The notes below the pieces were generated by a model, which was given only the letters and a program-made list of their open reading frames with translations, was not told where the DNA came from and ran no database searches. This document shows positions 1 through 7,731 of a DNA stretch of 34,051 nucleotides, piece after piece (the first letter of the stretch is position 1; each line of letters starts with the position of its first letter). A program made the position numbers and the translations under genes. Source of the DNA: Candidatus Omnitrophota bacterium (GTDB lineage: Bacteria > Omnitrophota > Gorgyraeia > Zapsychrales > Zapsychraceae); the NCBI GenBank assembly GCA_023247445.1, contig JAHFGL010000002.1, positions 128,553 to 162,603 on the forward strand, read 5' to 3'.

Positions 1-1281
1 TCCGAACGTAAAGCCCTCCCCGAGCGAATTTTTGCTACTTTCTTTGATGATTCTTCCAATTCAACCCCCTTGCCACTGCCTTCATCTCGACTCTGGGTGG
101 TCGGTCTAATTACGGGTGCGTTCTTTATTATTATGGCCGCCATCGCTTGGGGTCTGATGGCCTCGATGCACAGAGAGAAGATTAAGGATGTGTTCGACCT
201 TGCATTTTTTATTTTTCAGGCGTGTTGGGTTTTGGGCTGGTCAGTTTTTGTTGTCATTCTGGGGATGATAACAATTTTCTTTTTTCTTTATCGGGAATTG
301 GCTCGCCTACAAAACGGCCATTTGATTAGAGCCTTTCATTTAGGAATGTTGTGCATTCGTTGTGAGTATGATCTAACGAAGATTGAAGGTCTGCGCACTG
401 AAAGTGTGGCGGGACAAAAAATGCCGGATGCCGTACGGATTTATTTTGATTACCTAGGGGTGAAAGAAAGTCTTGGTGATGTGATGCCACAAGCGCAGGC
501 CAAAAAAATTATTTCAATAATCCAGTCCACCCCGCATAAAGTGATAAGTGAAGAGATTTCAAAAGTATCTGGGTTTGATTTGCTGTCGTGGATTAAAAAG
601 ATGCAAGCGCGTGGAGAATTAAAGGAAACTTCGGATCCTTTTCCTGTTCCAGAGACGGTCGCGCCATCGGTCGTGTGGTGGCAGTCTCCCTCGTCGATTG
701 TGCTCATCGGGGCGAATTGCGTGCCGCTCATCGGCGTGCTGTTTTTTCGCTGGCGTCTTAGTGAAGTTATGGTGCTTTTTTGGGCTGAGAGCGCCGTTAT
801 TGGTTTTTACAATGTATTAAAATTGGTTAAGGTTGACAAATGGGGAACGCTTTTTACCGCGCCTTTTTTTATTGGTCATTACGGCGGGTTTATGACAGGA
901 CACTTTTTATTTATCTATTATTTCTTTGTTCTTGGTTTGCCGACGAAAACTGTCGAGGAACATGTGCTGACGGCGCTGGCAAATTTATTTATTCCTTTGT
1001 GGCCGGCTCTTTTGGCGCTTTTCTTTAGTCACGGGGTTTCGTACGTTGTGAACTTCTTAGGGCAGAAGGAATATGAAAAGATGACAACGAAGCAACTTAT
1101 GAACGATCCCTACAAACGTATTGTTATTATGCATCTAACGATTATTTTTGGCGGTTGGCTGATCATGTTGTTTAAGACATCGTTGCCGGCGCTTGTATTG
1201 TTGATTATTTTTAAAATTGTCGTTGACCTTAATGGACATCGGAATGAACACAAAAAAATAGGGACACGTACTTTTTATTAG
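1..1281 (+). CDS. DUF6498-type multi-pass membrane protein, 5' end outside window
   Basis: The frame is open from the first base of the window with no in-frame ATG upstream, and the first possible start (TTG at 70) has no ribosome binding site, so the true start probably lies outside. Counting from the TTG, two hydrophobic segments (about residues 8-31 and 44-73) precede a soluble stretch (about 75-205). That stretch looks like a small bacterial PH-like fold: an LGMLCIRCEY strand pair, then an IYFDYLG strand. From about residue 205 to 395 come five or six further membrane segments with the pattern of DUF6498 (NCVPLIGVLFFRW, then WAESAVIGFYNVLKL, and a C-terminal KIVVDLNGHRNEH). The function of DUF6498 is unknown; location in the inner membrane is inferred. 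The last codons (GTRTFY and stop) are supplied by the left arm of a palindromic repeat, so the C-terminus may have been altered by it. Confidence 0.75.
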   Translation, partial: SERKALPERIFATFFDDSSNSTPLPLPSSRLWVVGLITGAFFIIMAAIAWGLMASMHREKIKDVFDLAFFIFQACWVLGWSVFVVILGMITIFFFLYRELARLQNGHLIRAFHLGMLCIRCEYDLTKIEGLRTESVAGQKMPDAVRIYFDYLGVKESLGDVMPQAQAKKIISIIQSTPHKVISEEISKVSGFDLLSWIKKMQARGELKETSDPFPVPETVAPSVVWWQSPSSIVLIGANCVPLIGVLFFRWRLSEVMVLFWAESAVIGFYNVLKLVKVDKWGTLFTAPFFIGHYGGFMTGHFLFIYYFFVLGLPTKTVEEHVLTALANLFIPLWPALLALFFSHGVSYVVNFLGQKEYEKMTTKQLMNDPYKRIVIMHLTIIFGGWLIMLFKTSLPALVLLIIFKIVVDLNGHRNEHKKIGTRTFY

Positions 1282-1304
1282 GACAAAAGGTACGTGTCCC
1301 TATT
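1257..1304. repeat. Palindromic element, copy 1 (GGGACACGTAC type)
   Basis: Inverted repeat with 20-bp arms at 1257-1276 and 1285-1304, one mismatch and an 8-nt loop. The arm core is AATAGGGACACGTAC. A second, perfect copy lies inside nadD at 4304-4348, and a half-copy (TTGTCCCTATTA) follows at 1309-1320. It spans the stop codon of the upstream gene and lies between two convergent genes, so the RNA hairpin could also stop transcription from either side. The REP/MITE-like nature is inferred from the two copies; no transposase is nearby. Confidence 0.85.
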
Positions 1305-1324
1305 AAAATTGTCCCTATTAAAAT

Positions 1325-2281
1325 TTAAAATTGAAATCGAAACCCGACATCAAAAGTATAGTAGCGGTAGGTTGGCTCTGTAGAATTTTCCATGTTAAAG
1401 AATATATTCCAGTTTTTAGAAAGTTGATAGGTAAGTGTGGCCGCCCCCGAATGAATCCAGATATCTTCTTCCCCTTTAGCTTGGGCAAATCCAAAATAAT
1501 AGCTTAAATCATATCGTAATTTAGAACTCAGTACTGCTCCACTAAAGCTTAGTTTGCCTTGATGGGTGCGCTGTTTATGTGGTGACCAGTAATGTGGTGA
1601 AGTTGATTTCGAATCCTGACTGACAAACTCATATCCAAGCTTAATAAGCGGTTTCTGCCAAAGGGCATAATAAATTCCTTCTCGGATCATCGTGCGTCGG
1701 TTCCCGTCATTATATAAATTTCTCTGAAAATAGGAAGCGACGCTCCATCGCTCATTTAAGGCTTGATTGATCAGTATATAATTTTTGTAAAATTTAATTT
1801 TATGCAAGATTGCTTTCGCTGTCTCGGTGTGGTCATAACTGTGTCCAACGCTCACGTTTTGTAACCAGCCTACGGGAGAGCTTCCTTCGAGGGCATAATT
1901 GTGAGAATCCTTAAGCTTTGCCCAATCGCGATATTTATAGAGCAATTTAAGCGCGACATCTTCTTTGTTCCAACCCCACGCTAAGGAGTGCCGGTTTTCA
2001 TAAACATGGTCCACGCCAATATCGCGGTAATTTCCCCTTGTAAAAATATATTGAAAATTCTGGTTTTGATCAGCGAAGATTTTTGCGGCAGTGTTATATT
2101 GAGACAAACGACTTTTGTCACTATCTCGAAAAGATGAATACCAGGAACTTACCTCGCCTCGAGCTTGCAAAGCAGTGGTGTCGGCTTGCGGTCCATTTTC
2201 TTGGGCCTTAACTGGCGCCGCATAAAATCCTAACGAACAACCCAGCGCAAACACAAAAATTATTTCTTTATAATATTTCAC
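1325..2281 (-). CDS. Outer-membrane beta-barrel protein of unknown role
   Basis: 318 residues. Residues 1-26 form a signal peptide (Lys near the N-terminus, hydrophobic core, VKA-Q cleavage site). The rest is rich in alternating aromatic/polar strands (for example HSLAWGWNKEDVALKLLYKY, TLTYQLSKNWNIFFNM) and ends in VGFRFQF. A C-terminal Phe after an amphipathic strand is the usual signal for BAM-mediated insertion into the outer membrane. The pattern is vaguely like YaiO/PgaA-type barrels, but I do not recognise the family. The start is GTG, supported by a GGGAG ribosome binding site 8 nt upstream. It is divergent from the TPR-protein operon and convergent with the DUF6498 gene. Substrate and function cannot be read from the sequence. 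Confidence 0.7.
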   Translation of the reverse strand: MKYYKEIIFVFALGCSLGFYAAPVKAQENGPQADTTALQARGEVSSWYSSFRDSDKSRLSQYNTAAKIFADQNQNFQYIFTRGNYRDIGVDHVYENRHSLAWGWNKEDVALKLLYKYRDWAKLKDSHNYALEGSSPVGWLQNVSVGHSYDHTETAKAILHKIKFYKNYILINQALNERWSVASYFQRNLYNDGNRRTMIREGIYYALWQKPLIKLGYEFVSQDSKSTSPHYWSPHKQRTHQGKLSFSGAVLSSKLRYDLSYYFGFAQAKGEEDIWIHSGAATLTYQLSKNWNIFFNMENSTEPTYRYYTFDVGFRFQF

Positions 2282-2396
2282 GAACTTAACTCCCGGGGAT
2301 CTTCATCAATGGTTATCATTTTAGCTTATAGTTTTAGAAGCCAAAATGAAATGATAAAAATCATTAATTGCCAGATAATTTCATCAATATTACATT

Positions 2397-2425
2397 TTGA
2401 CGACTTCTTTGTTTTCTGATAATAT
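2397..2425 (+). promoter_or_regulatory. Sigma70-type promoter of the TPR-nadD-pgm operon
   Basis: TTGACG (2397-2402), a 17-bp spacer, then TAATAT (2420-2425), with a TG one base before the -10 (extended -10). It leaves a leader of about 75 nt before the ATG at 2509, which has a GGGAG about 11 nt upstream. A small palindrome, AATGAT-AAAA-ATCATT (2350-2365), lies in the divergent region and could be an operator for either side; that is speculative. Confidence 0.6.
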
Positions 2426-2508
2426 CGTCGATAAACATTTAAAATTATTATATATATCTGACCAAAAAATAATTTAGGTTATGATATGAACTGGGAGTTA
2501 TTAAAATT

Positions 2509-3204
2509 ATGCATAAATTAAGCAGCCTAATTTCGAAATACTGTAAAATTTTTAGTATTGCCTGTTTGGTTTTTAGTTCCTTGTTTTTATTTGTTTTCAA
2601 TGGGTATTCTCAATCGCCAGAGCTTAAAAAGTCTTCGGTTTTATTTGCGAATGAAAACTTTCAAGAAATTGAGCGTATTCTAGGGGATGCTTTTACGCAT
2701 GCGCGCAATTATCCTCCTGAATTTAATTCAGAAATCCAAAGAGAGGATCTCGAGCGTGATCTAAAGAAGATCATTTCACAATTGGAACAAATGATTAAGG
2801 ATTCCAGTTCTGATAAGGAAATTTTATTTAAACTTGGAGCAGCGAACACATTTGCTTTTAATTTGGATATCCCCGGCAGCAGAGAAAAGGCTGATGAATA
2901 TTTTAAACAGCTATTTCAGTTGGAATCCAATCATGGGGAAGGACATCTGTTTTATGGACAGCATCTCTCAGGGCGAGGGGAATTTGAATTGGCGATTTCA
3001 CATCTTCAAATGGCCGCGGACGCTCAATTGGACATCGCATTAAGTATGATTGGTTTAGTGTATATACAGATGGGTAAGAAAGATGAAGCTAAAACATATT
3101 TTCAGAAGTTTCTAAACAAATATCCCGGAGATTCCCAGACTCAAATGATGCTTGATTCACTGGAATCATCAGGCGCATATGAACTAAAATCAATGCATCA
3201 ATAG
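2509..3204 (+). CDS. Exported TPR-repeat protein
   Basis: 231 residues. A signal peptide or N-terminal membrane anchor covers about residues 11-35 (SIACLVFSSLFLFVF core). The mature part is helical. At least two tetratricopeptide repeats are visible at about 130-220: GHLFYGQHLSGRGEFELAI, then ALSMIGLVYIQMGKKDEA followed by YFQKFLNKYPGD, the usual G-x-Y, A and YP spacing. TPRs are protein-protein interaction scaffolds. The protein is probably periplasmic, and its partner is unknown. It is the first gene after the promoter at 2397-2425 and is followed after 13 nt by another exported protein, so the two may act together. No enzymatic motif is present. Confidence 0.75.
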   Translation: MHKLSSLISKYCKIFSIACLVFSSLFLFVFNGYSQSPELKKSSVLFANENFQEIERILGDAFTHARNYPPEFNSEIQREDLERDLKKIISQLEQMIKDSSSDKEILFKLGAANTFAFNLDIPGSREKADEYFKQLFQLESNHGEGHLFYGQHLSGRGEFELAISHLQMAADAQLDIALSMIGLVYIQMGKKDEAKTYFQKFLNKYPGDSQTQMMLDSLESSGAYELKSMHQ

Positions 3205-3217
3205 AAAAGAGGAAGTT

Positions 3218-3853
3218 ATGAAAAATAAGATTTTTAAGATCATTTTGACCTTGTTGTTTCTATCGCCGACATTTTGTTATGCATTAGATTCTCAGAATCA
3301 AGAGATGCCAATCGTGATTGAGAAAATTATAAATGAAAAAAGCAAACTAACTGGCACTCTGGATTTTTTTGATGAGAAGGAAAATAGAGTAAGGAATTTA
3401 AAATTATTAAAGGTCATTGATGAGAAAGAGACTCAGGCGCAGGCCGAGTTTCGGGATAATAGTAGCGGAGATATTGTGACGGTAAATTTTATTTTAACGA
3501 AAGATAATGGCCAGCTGACCATTACGAAGATGACAATTACTGATATTAAACCGAACGTTGCCAAGGTAAGCGCCGACACCATCTACACGGACGCCCAGAT
3601 TCAAGAAGTCATGACCACGTATATCATTGCCAAATCGCAATTTACCGAAACCTTTGATATTTTTGATGAAGCAAAAAATCAAATGCGAAAATTAAAACTT
3701 ATTACGCTAGACCCCGCGGTCAGACGATACGGAACGACCCTTATCTCAACAGGAACATTTACCGACACGCAGACACAGCAAGAGGTAAAGATTGATATCA
3801 CGGTTGAGAATAATAATGGCGAGCTAAGCGTCCAGGGTGTTCGGTTTAAATAG
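3218..3853 (+). CDS. Small exported protein with an internal domain duplication
   Basis: 211 residues. The signal peptide is at 1-22 (FKIILTLLFLSPTFCYA). The mature protein consists of two copies of one domain of about 80 residues: unit A at about 31-107 and unit B at about 127-210. Aligned landmarks are KSKLTGTLDFFDEKENRVRN against KSQFTETFDIFDEAKNQMRK, and DNGQLTITKMTI against NNGELSVQGVRF at the ends. Each unit looks all-beta. I do not recognise the family. A good ribosome binding site (AGAGGA) precedes the ATG. It sits 13 nt after the TPR gene and 14 nt before nadD, so it is co-transcribed with them. A periplasmic structural or binding role is inferred only from export. Confidence 0.7.
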   Translation: MKNKIFKIILTLLFLSPTFCYALDSQNQEMPIVIEKIINEKSKLTGTLDFFDEKENRVRNLKLLKVIDEKETQAQAEFRDNSSGDIVTVNFILTKDNGQLTITKMTITDIKPNVAKVSADTIYTDAQIQEVMTTYIIAKSQFTETFDIFDEAKNQMRKLKLITLDPAVRRYGTTLISTGTFTDTQTQQEVKIDITVENNNGELSVQGVRFK

Positions 3854-3867
3854 AGAAATTATTTACG

Positions 3868-4473
3868 ATGAAAAGAATTGGCATATTAGGCGGCACATTT
3901 AATCCCATTCACCTCGGTCATTTGATGATGGCCGAGATGGCGCGGGAAAAATTGAAATTGGATAAAGTGATTTTTGTCCCATCCTGTTTGCCGCCGCACA
4001 AAAGTGAAGTGGGCGTTTTGCCAGCCCAAGATCGTTATAAAATGGTTCGACTGGCAACTCAGGGAAATTCAGCCTTTAGCGTTTCGGATTTTGAAATTAA
4101 AAAAGGCGGTAAGTCTTATTCGATTGAAACCGTCACACATTTCAAGAATCATTTCGCTAAAGGCACTAAATTTTATTTTATTATCGGGCAGGACAGTTTG
4201 GCGACGCTTCATTTGTGGAAGAGGATTGATGATCTTTTAAAGATTGTTTCCTTTGTGGTGATGAACAGACCGGACGCAAGTCGTCATTCTAGTAAAAATA
4301 GTAAAAATAGGGACACGTACCTTTTGAAAAGGTACGTGTCCCTATTTTCGATGCCAGGGGTAGACATTTCTTCGTCTTACATCCGCCAGGCGTTCGCCAC
4401 GGGAAAAAGTGTAAAATATCTGTTGCCAGAGAAGGTCATTCGTTATATAGAGAAGAGACAATTGTACCGCTAA
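3868..4473 (+). CDS. nadD: Nicotinate-nucleotide adenylyltransferase with in-frame palindrome insertion
   Basis: 201 residues. It catalyses nicotinate mononucleotide + ATP to deamido-NAD, the adenylation step of NAD synthesis in the cytoplasm. The nucleotidyltransferase signature GGTFNPIHLGH is at residues 8-18. FVPSCLPPHK (36-45) matches the substrate loop, and GQDS (107-110) and VDISSSYIR (165-173, the ISSTxIR motif) are in place. Length is near the family norm (about 190-215). Residues 146-161 (KNRDTYLLKRYVSLFS) do not resemble NadD. They are encoded exactly by a perfect palindrome (4304-4348) lying in the variable loop before the ISS motif. All catalytic motifs flank it intact, so the enzyme is probably functional. 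It is third in the operon begun at 2509 and precedes a phosphohexomutase by 24 nt. Confidence 0.93.
   Translation: MKRIGILGGTFNPIHLGHLMMAEMAREKLKLDKVIFVPSCLPPHKSEVGVLPAQDRYKMVRLATQGNSAFSVSDFEIKKGGKSYSIETVTHFKNHFAKGTKFYFIIGQDSLATLHLWKRIDDLLKIVSFVVMNRPDASRHSSKNSKNRDTYLLKRYVSLFSMPGVDISSSYIRQAFATGKSVKYLLPEKVIRYIEKRQLYR
4304..4348. repeat. Palindromic element, copy 2, inside nadD
   Basis: Perfect 22-bp inverted repeat (4304-4325 and 4327-4348) with a 1-nt loop, 45 bp in all, a multiple of three. It shares the core AATAGGGACACGTACC with the copy at 1257-1304. It is preceded by a 9-bp tandem duplication (AGTAAAAAT at 4291-4299 and 4300-4308), which could be a trace of insertion. It is translated as part of NadD without a stop codon. 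Confidence 0.93.
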
Positions 4474-4497
4474 TAAAACAAACGAAAGGGTTTAAGG

Positions 4498-5928
4498 ATG
4501 TCTGAACAATTAAAAGCTGATATTAAATTTGGTACCGATGGATGGCGTGGTGTTATCGCGGATAATTTTACATTTAAGAACGTTGAGATTGTTACCCAGG
4601 CGATTGCCGATTGGGCTAATAGTCATAATATTACAGGTAAAGCTGGCGAGATCAAACGCATGGCCATTGGCTATGACGCACGGTTTTTATCAGAGGAATT
4701 CGCTGAAATTGTTGCCGGTGTTTTAGCCGCCAACAATATTGAAGTCTTTCTTTCGGATACGCTCGTTCCAACGCCCGCGTTAAGTTATGGCGTTGTCGAG
4801 ATAAAGGGTGTTGCGGGCGTCATGATCACCGCCAGCCACAATCCAGGAAAATTTAACGGTGTTAAGATTAAGACATTTCAAGGTGGTGGCGCTGGAAAAG
4901 ATATCACTGATAAGGTTGAAGCTAATTTAGGAAAAACTCCTGTGAAGCGGATCTCTCTAAAAGATGGTTTGGCTTCTGGCAAAATTAAAATGTATGATTT
5001 CAAAGTTGCGTATTTAAAGTTTATGAAAAATTATTTGGATTTAAAGAAGGTTAAGAGTGCCAAGTTTAAGGTCTTGATGGATGTGATGCACGGCAGCGGT
5101 GGGCGTTTGATAGAAAAAGTTATCGCTGGGTCAAAGCTTAAGGTCACCATTATGCGCGATGACATTAATCCGTCATTTGAAGGGGGAAAACCCGAACCGG
5201 TCGTGGAATATTTGGGTGAGATTTTAAGCCGTGTTAAAAAAGAAAAGTTTGATTTGGGGCTTGTTGTTGATGGCGACGCCGATCGTATCGCGGCGGTGGC
5301 CCCCGGTGGAGAGTTTATTCATCCGCAAAAGATTTTAGGGCTTTTGATTTTGCATTTAGCCAGAAATCGTGGGCGCACGGGTGGGGTTGTTAAGACGCTC
5401 TGTGGCACGACGATGATTGACAACATTGCAAAAAAGCTCGGGCTTAAATTATATGAGACTCCAGTAGGATTTAAATATATTTCGGACTTAATGGTGACCG
5501 AGCGCATCATCGCCGGTGGAGAAGAGGCGGGCGGCATGGGCGTTCAAGATTATATTCCCGAACGTGATGGAACTCTTGCTGGTTTACTTTTGGTTGAGAT
5601 GATGGTTTATCAGAAGAAAAACATTAAAAAGATTGTCGATGAAATGGAAAAAGAATTTGGGCGATACTATTACGAACGTGCGGATTTAAAGTTGGACGGC
5701 CCGCCACTTAATATAAACGAAGTCAAATCGATTAAAGAACTTCTTGGCAAAAAGGTTGTCGAAGTAAAATCTTTCGATGGTGTAAAACTTATTTGTGAAG
5801 ACGGAAGTTGGCTCATGCTTCGTCCATCGGGAACAGAACCATTGGTCCGCGCTTATTCTGAATCCACATCGCTTAAACGCTCAAAAGATCTGCTTAAATT
5901 CGGCGAGTCGTTGTTGTTTAAGAAATAA
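4498..5928 (+). CDS. Phosphoglucomutase/phosphomannomutase (alpha-D-phosphohexomutase)
   Basis: 476 residues. It interconverts hexose 1- and 6-phosphates and feeds nucleotide-sugar and polysaccharide synthesis. All four active-site signatures of the superfamily are visible: TASHNPGKFNG with phosphoserine S113; the Mg-binding DGDADR loop (D258, D260, D262); the sugar-binding GGEEAGG (340-346, usual GEESG); and the phosphate-binding RPSGTEP (442-448). The N-terminus (FGTDGWRG) is typical. Whether glucose, mannose or glucosamine is the main substrate cannot be told; the GEEAGG variant and the length fit the PGM/PMM group rather than GlmM. It is last in the putative operon 2509-5928, and its stop codon is 1 nt from the end of the convergent PEP-CTERM gene. 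Confidence 0.9.
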   Translation: MSEQLKADIKFGTDGWRGVIADNFTFKNVEIVTQAIADWANSHNITGKAGEIKRMAIGYDARFLSEEFAEIVAGVLAANNIEVFLSDTLVPTPALSYGVVEIKGVAGVMITASHNPGKFNGVKIKTFQGGGAGKDITDKVEANLGKTPVKRISLKDGLASGKIKMYDFKVAYLKFMKNYLDLKKVKSAKFKVLMDVMHGSGGRLIEKVIAGSKLKVTIMRDDINPSFEGGKPEPVVEYLGEILSRVKKEKFDLGLVVDGDADRIAAVAPGGEFIHPQKILGLLILHLARNRGRTGGVVKTLCGTTMIDNIAKKLGLKLYETPVGFKYISDLMVTERIIAGGEEAGGMGVQDYIPERDGTLAGLLLVEMMVYQKKNIKKIVDEMEKEFGRYYYERADLKLDGPPLNINEVKSIKELLGKKVVEVKSFDGVKLICEDGSWLMLRPSGTEPLVRAYSESTSLKRSKDLLKFGESLLFKK

Positions 5929-5929
5929 G

Positions 5930-6550
5930 CTATACTGATTTTTTTCGTCGGAGAAATCCAACGGCTAGTCCACTGCCTAAGAGAGCCATGCTCGCGGGCT
6001 CAGGCACACTTGGAATGTCAGTTGTTATTACGGGGCATGGATTGTCAAAATCATGTGTAACACACCATTCAACAGGACGTCTAATCGATACCGTTGCGCC
6101 ACCTTGGCTTGGTCCTAGATCAAGACCTTGCGCCCAAGCGTAATATCTCCCGTCCGCAGGCACACCATTTGAAGGAACCCATGTTCCAAATAAGAAATGT
6201 AATTTCTCACCAGGGGCAATTTTAGGATCAAACTGCGAGAAAATAACTGGACTCCATACAAAGCCGTAAATATGAGGTCCTGTACCATTAAGCGTTGGCA
6301 GAGAGGCTGAGGCATAAGCTGGTTGCCAATCGGCACCTGTTCCGTAGTATCCTATGGTTTCACCAGCCGTTGAATCGTTGGAGACAGTTGCAAAAAGTGG
6401 AATGCTATCCGTTGGACTAACGACAAAGTGATCTTGATCAAAAACTATGTCCCAGACGAGTGTCGCGTGTGCGTGGTTGGTTAGCATCAATAGGGAAAGG
6501 ATGGTCAGAAGAACGAACTTTGCTGATACTTTGGAAATGTTAGGTTTCAT
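5930..6550 (-). CDS. PEP-CTERM sorted exported protein
   Basis: 206 residues. The N-terminal signal peptide (about 1-29, ending NHAHA) and the C-terminal sorting signal VPEPASMALLGSGLAVGFLR followed by RKK are unmistakable: a PEP motif, a hydrophobic span and a basic tail. In known systems an exosortase (EpsH family) recognises this signal, usually in organisms that make exopolysaccharide. The exosortase itself is not in this window. The central part (about 30-180) is beta-rich and rich in Pro, Trp and Gly, with no recognised domain. The ATG start has only a weak purine-rich binding site. Its end abuts the phosphohexomutase gene. The molecular role beyond surface or biofilm localisation is unknown. 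Confidence 0.85.
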   Translation of the reverse strand: MKPNISKVSAKFVLLTILSLLMLTNHAHATLVWDIVFDQDHFVVSPTDSIPLFATVSNDSTAGETIGYYGTGADWQPAYASASLPTLNGTGPHIYGFVWSPVIFSQFDPKIAPGEKLHFLFGTWVPSNGVPADGRYYAWAQGLDLGPSQGGATVSIRRPVEWCVTHDFDNPCPVITTDIPSVPEPASMALLGSGLAVGFLRRKKSV

Positions 6551-6736
6551 TTTTTGTTTTTCTCTTTCATATAAAGGTTTTTATTTAATCCTTAACAAAC
6601 ATTTATTTCTTATGCATGCGCTTATAAAATAGTTACATGACTATATAGGATTCATTTTAAATGTCAATATGACAAAGCCGGACAGACTGGTAATTATAGA
6701 TATTCGCGCATTGAATCATCCTCTATTTTCATATTC

Positions 6737-6765
6737 TTGACTCAATAATTTGTTTATGTTAGTTT
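6737..6765 (+). promoter_or_regulatory. Candidate promoter of the acyltransferase gene
   Basis: TTGACT (6737-6742), a 17-bp spacer and TAGTTT (6760-6765), with TG one base before the -10. It is about 40 bp upstream of the GTG start at 6805. The -10 is weak, so this is a moderate call. Confidence 0.4.
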
Positions 6766-6804
6766 AGTGACCATTATTGAAATAATATTTTGAGGAATTT
6801 ATTT

Positions 6805-7395
6805 GTGATCTATTGGATCGCCTACCTTTTTATGAAGCTTTTAAGTAAGCTTTGCTTCTCGTGCAAATTTTATGGCACAGAACATCTTCCTAAGCGCGGC
6901 AGTTTTATTATCGCCAGCAACCACGTAAGCAATATTGATCCGTTTATCCTCGGCATTTCTTGCTGGCGCCGATTTAGCTACGTCGCTAAAGAATCATTAT
7001 TCAAAAATAAGATTGGTGCATTTCTACTTTATAAAGTGGGCGGCTTTCCAATTAAACGCGATTCTTCGGACTTTCGTGCGCTACGCGAGACGCTTAAGCG
7101 TTTAAAAAATGGTTGTCCGATTGTTCTTTTTCCAGAAGGGACCCGCAAAAAGGAATCGCAAGAAAAAAGAGTTCAGTCCGGTATTGGATTTATCGCCCAG
7201 AAAAGTGGCGTGCCGGTCATTCCCGCTTATATCCGCGGCTCTGAGAAAGTTCTCCCGCCTGGCGCCAGAAAACTTAGTCATCATCACGTTACAGTTTTTC
7301 TGGGTGCACCGCTGTATTTTACTGCGGATCAAACTTACCTTGATATCGCTAACCAGATCATGGACAAGATTGAAGATCTGGCGAAGCAATCCTAG
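6805..7395 (+). CDS. plsC: 1-acyl-sn-glycerol-3-phosphate acyltransferase (PlsC family)
   Basis: 196 residues from the GTG at 6805. It transfers an acyl chain to lysophosphatidate to make phosphatidate on the cytoplasmic face of the membrane. The family motifs are NHVSNIDPF (catalytic H40 and D45, the HX4D motif) and FPEGTR (109-114, phosphate binding), with the VIPAYIRGS block near residue 145. The N-terminus has one hydrophobic segment. The GTG is chosen over a TTG at 6790 because TGAGGA (6791-6796) lies 8 nt before it, whereas the TTG has no binding site; the TTG would add five residues. It stands alone between a PEP-CTERM gene on the other strand and the repeat-bearing gap before the giant gene. 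Other LPLAT acyltransferases share these motifs, so the exact acceptor is inferred. Confidence 0.85.
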   Translation: MIYWIAYLFMKLLSKLCFSCKFYGTEHLPKRGSFIIASNHVSNIDPFILGISCWRRFSYVAKESLFKNKIGAFLLYKVGGFPIKRDSSDFRALRETLKRLKNGCPIVLFPEGTRKKESQEKRVQSGIGFIAQKSGVPVIPAYIRGSEKVLPPGARKLSHHHVTVFLGAPLYFTADQTYLDIANQIMDKIEDLAKQS

Positions 7396-7452
7396 TTTTT
7401 TTATACTTCTATGAAATTTAATTAATCGATGGCAGTAAAATGTTGAGGCCTG

Positions 7453-7642
7453 AGGTTTTGCCATATTATTATTCGCTCAGACAGTCCTCGCGCGATCGAC
7501 TTTTCTCCATGGTTTAGACATATGATCACAAAGCGAGTTTGCGACCGAAGGGAGCATGTTTGAGCGACTGATCATATGTCTAAACCACATTTTTGTAGTC
7601 GATCAGCTGCGGAACTCGCTCTGTAATAATATGGCAAAACCT
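7453..7642. repeat. Long imperfect inverted repeat in the 336-bp gap before the giant gene
   Basis: The gap 7396-7731 has no gene. It contains an outer pair of perfect 19-bp arms (7453-7471 and 7624-7642, AGGTTTTGCCATATTATTA and its complement) and an inner pair of perfect 18-bp arms (7511-7528 and 7569-7586, GGTTTAGACATATGATCA). Between them are weaker matches such as CGATCGAC against GTCGATC, and a 40-nt centre. The whole 190-nt unit can fold back on itself. It looks like a non-autonomous palindromic element or a large structured RNA; no open frame is carried. Confidence 0.8.
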
Positions 7643-7668
7643 TAAATTATCCTGCAAGTCACCCCACC

Positions 7669-7697
7669 TTGACGCTACCCCGTTTATATTACATACT
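7669..7697 (+). promoter_or_regulatory. Candidate promoter of the giant gene
   Basis: TTGACG (7669-7674) with a 17-bp spacer to CATACT (7692-7697), 35 bp before the ATG at 7732. The -10 is weak. No Shine-Dalgarno sequence is visible before the ATG (the leader is TA-rich), so translation of this gene may start by an SD-independent route. Confidence 0.4.
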
Positions 7698-7731
7698 TTC
7701 TTGGTTGTTAAACTAAGTATTAATATTACAT

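Noticed and set aside
4291-4308. Short tandem repeats (AGTAAAAAT twice) as a CRISPR or microsatellite
   Set aside because: There are only two 9-bp units and no spacers; it is better read as a trace of the palindrome insertion or chance AT-rich repetition.
4304-4348. Palindrome in nadD as a terminator or a gene-breaking insertion
   Set aside because: The frame stays open, the downstream ISSSYIR motif is intact, and total length is normal for NadD, so the gene is not treated as broken.
7102-7464. 120-codon antisense open frame over plsC
   Set aside because: It lies opposite the conserved acyltransferase frame and its start falls in the inverted-repeat gap. It is a shadow frame.
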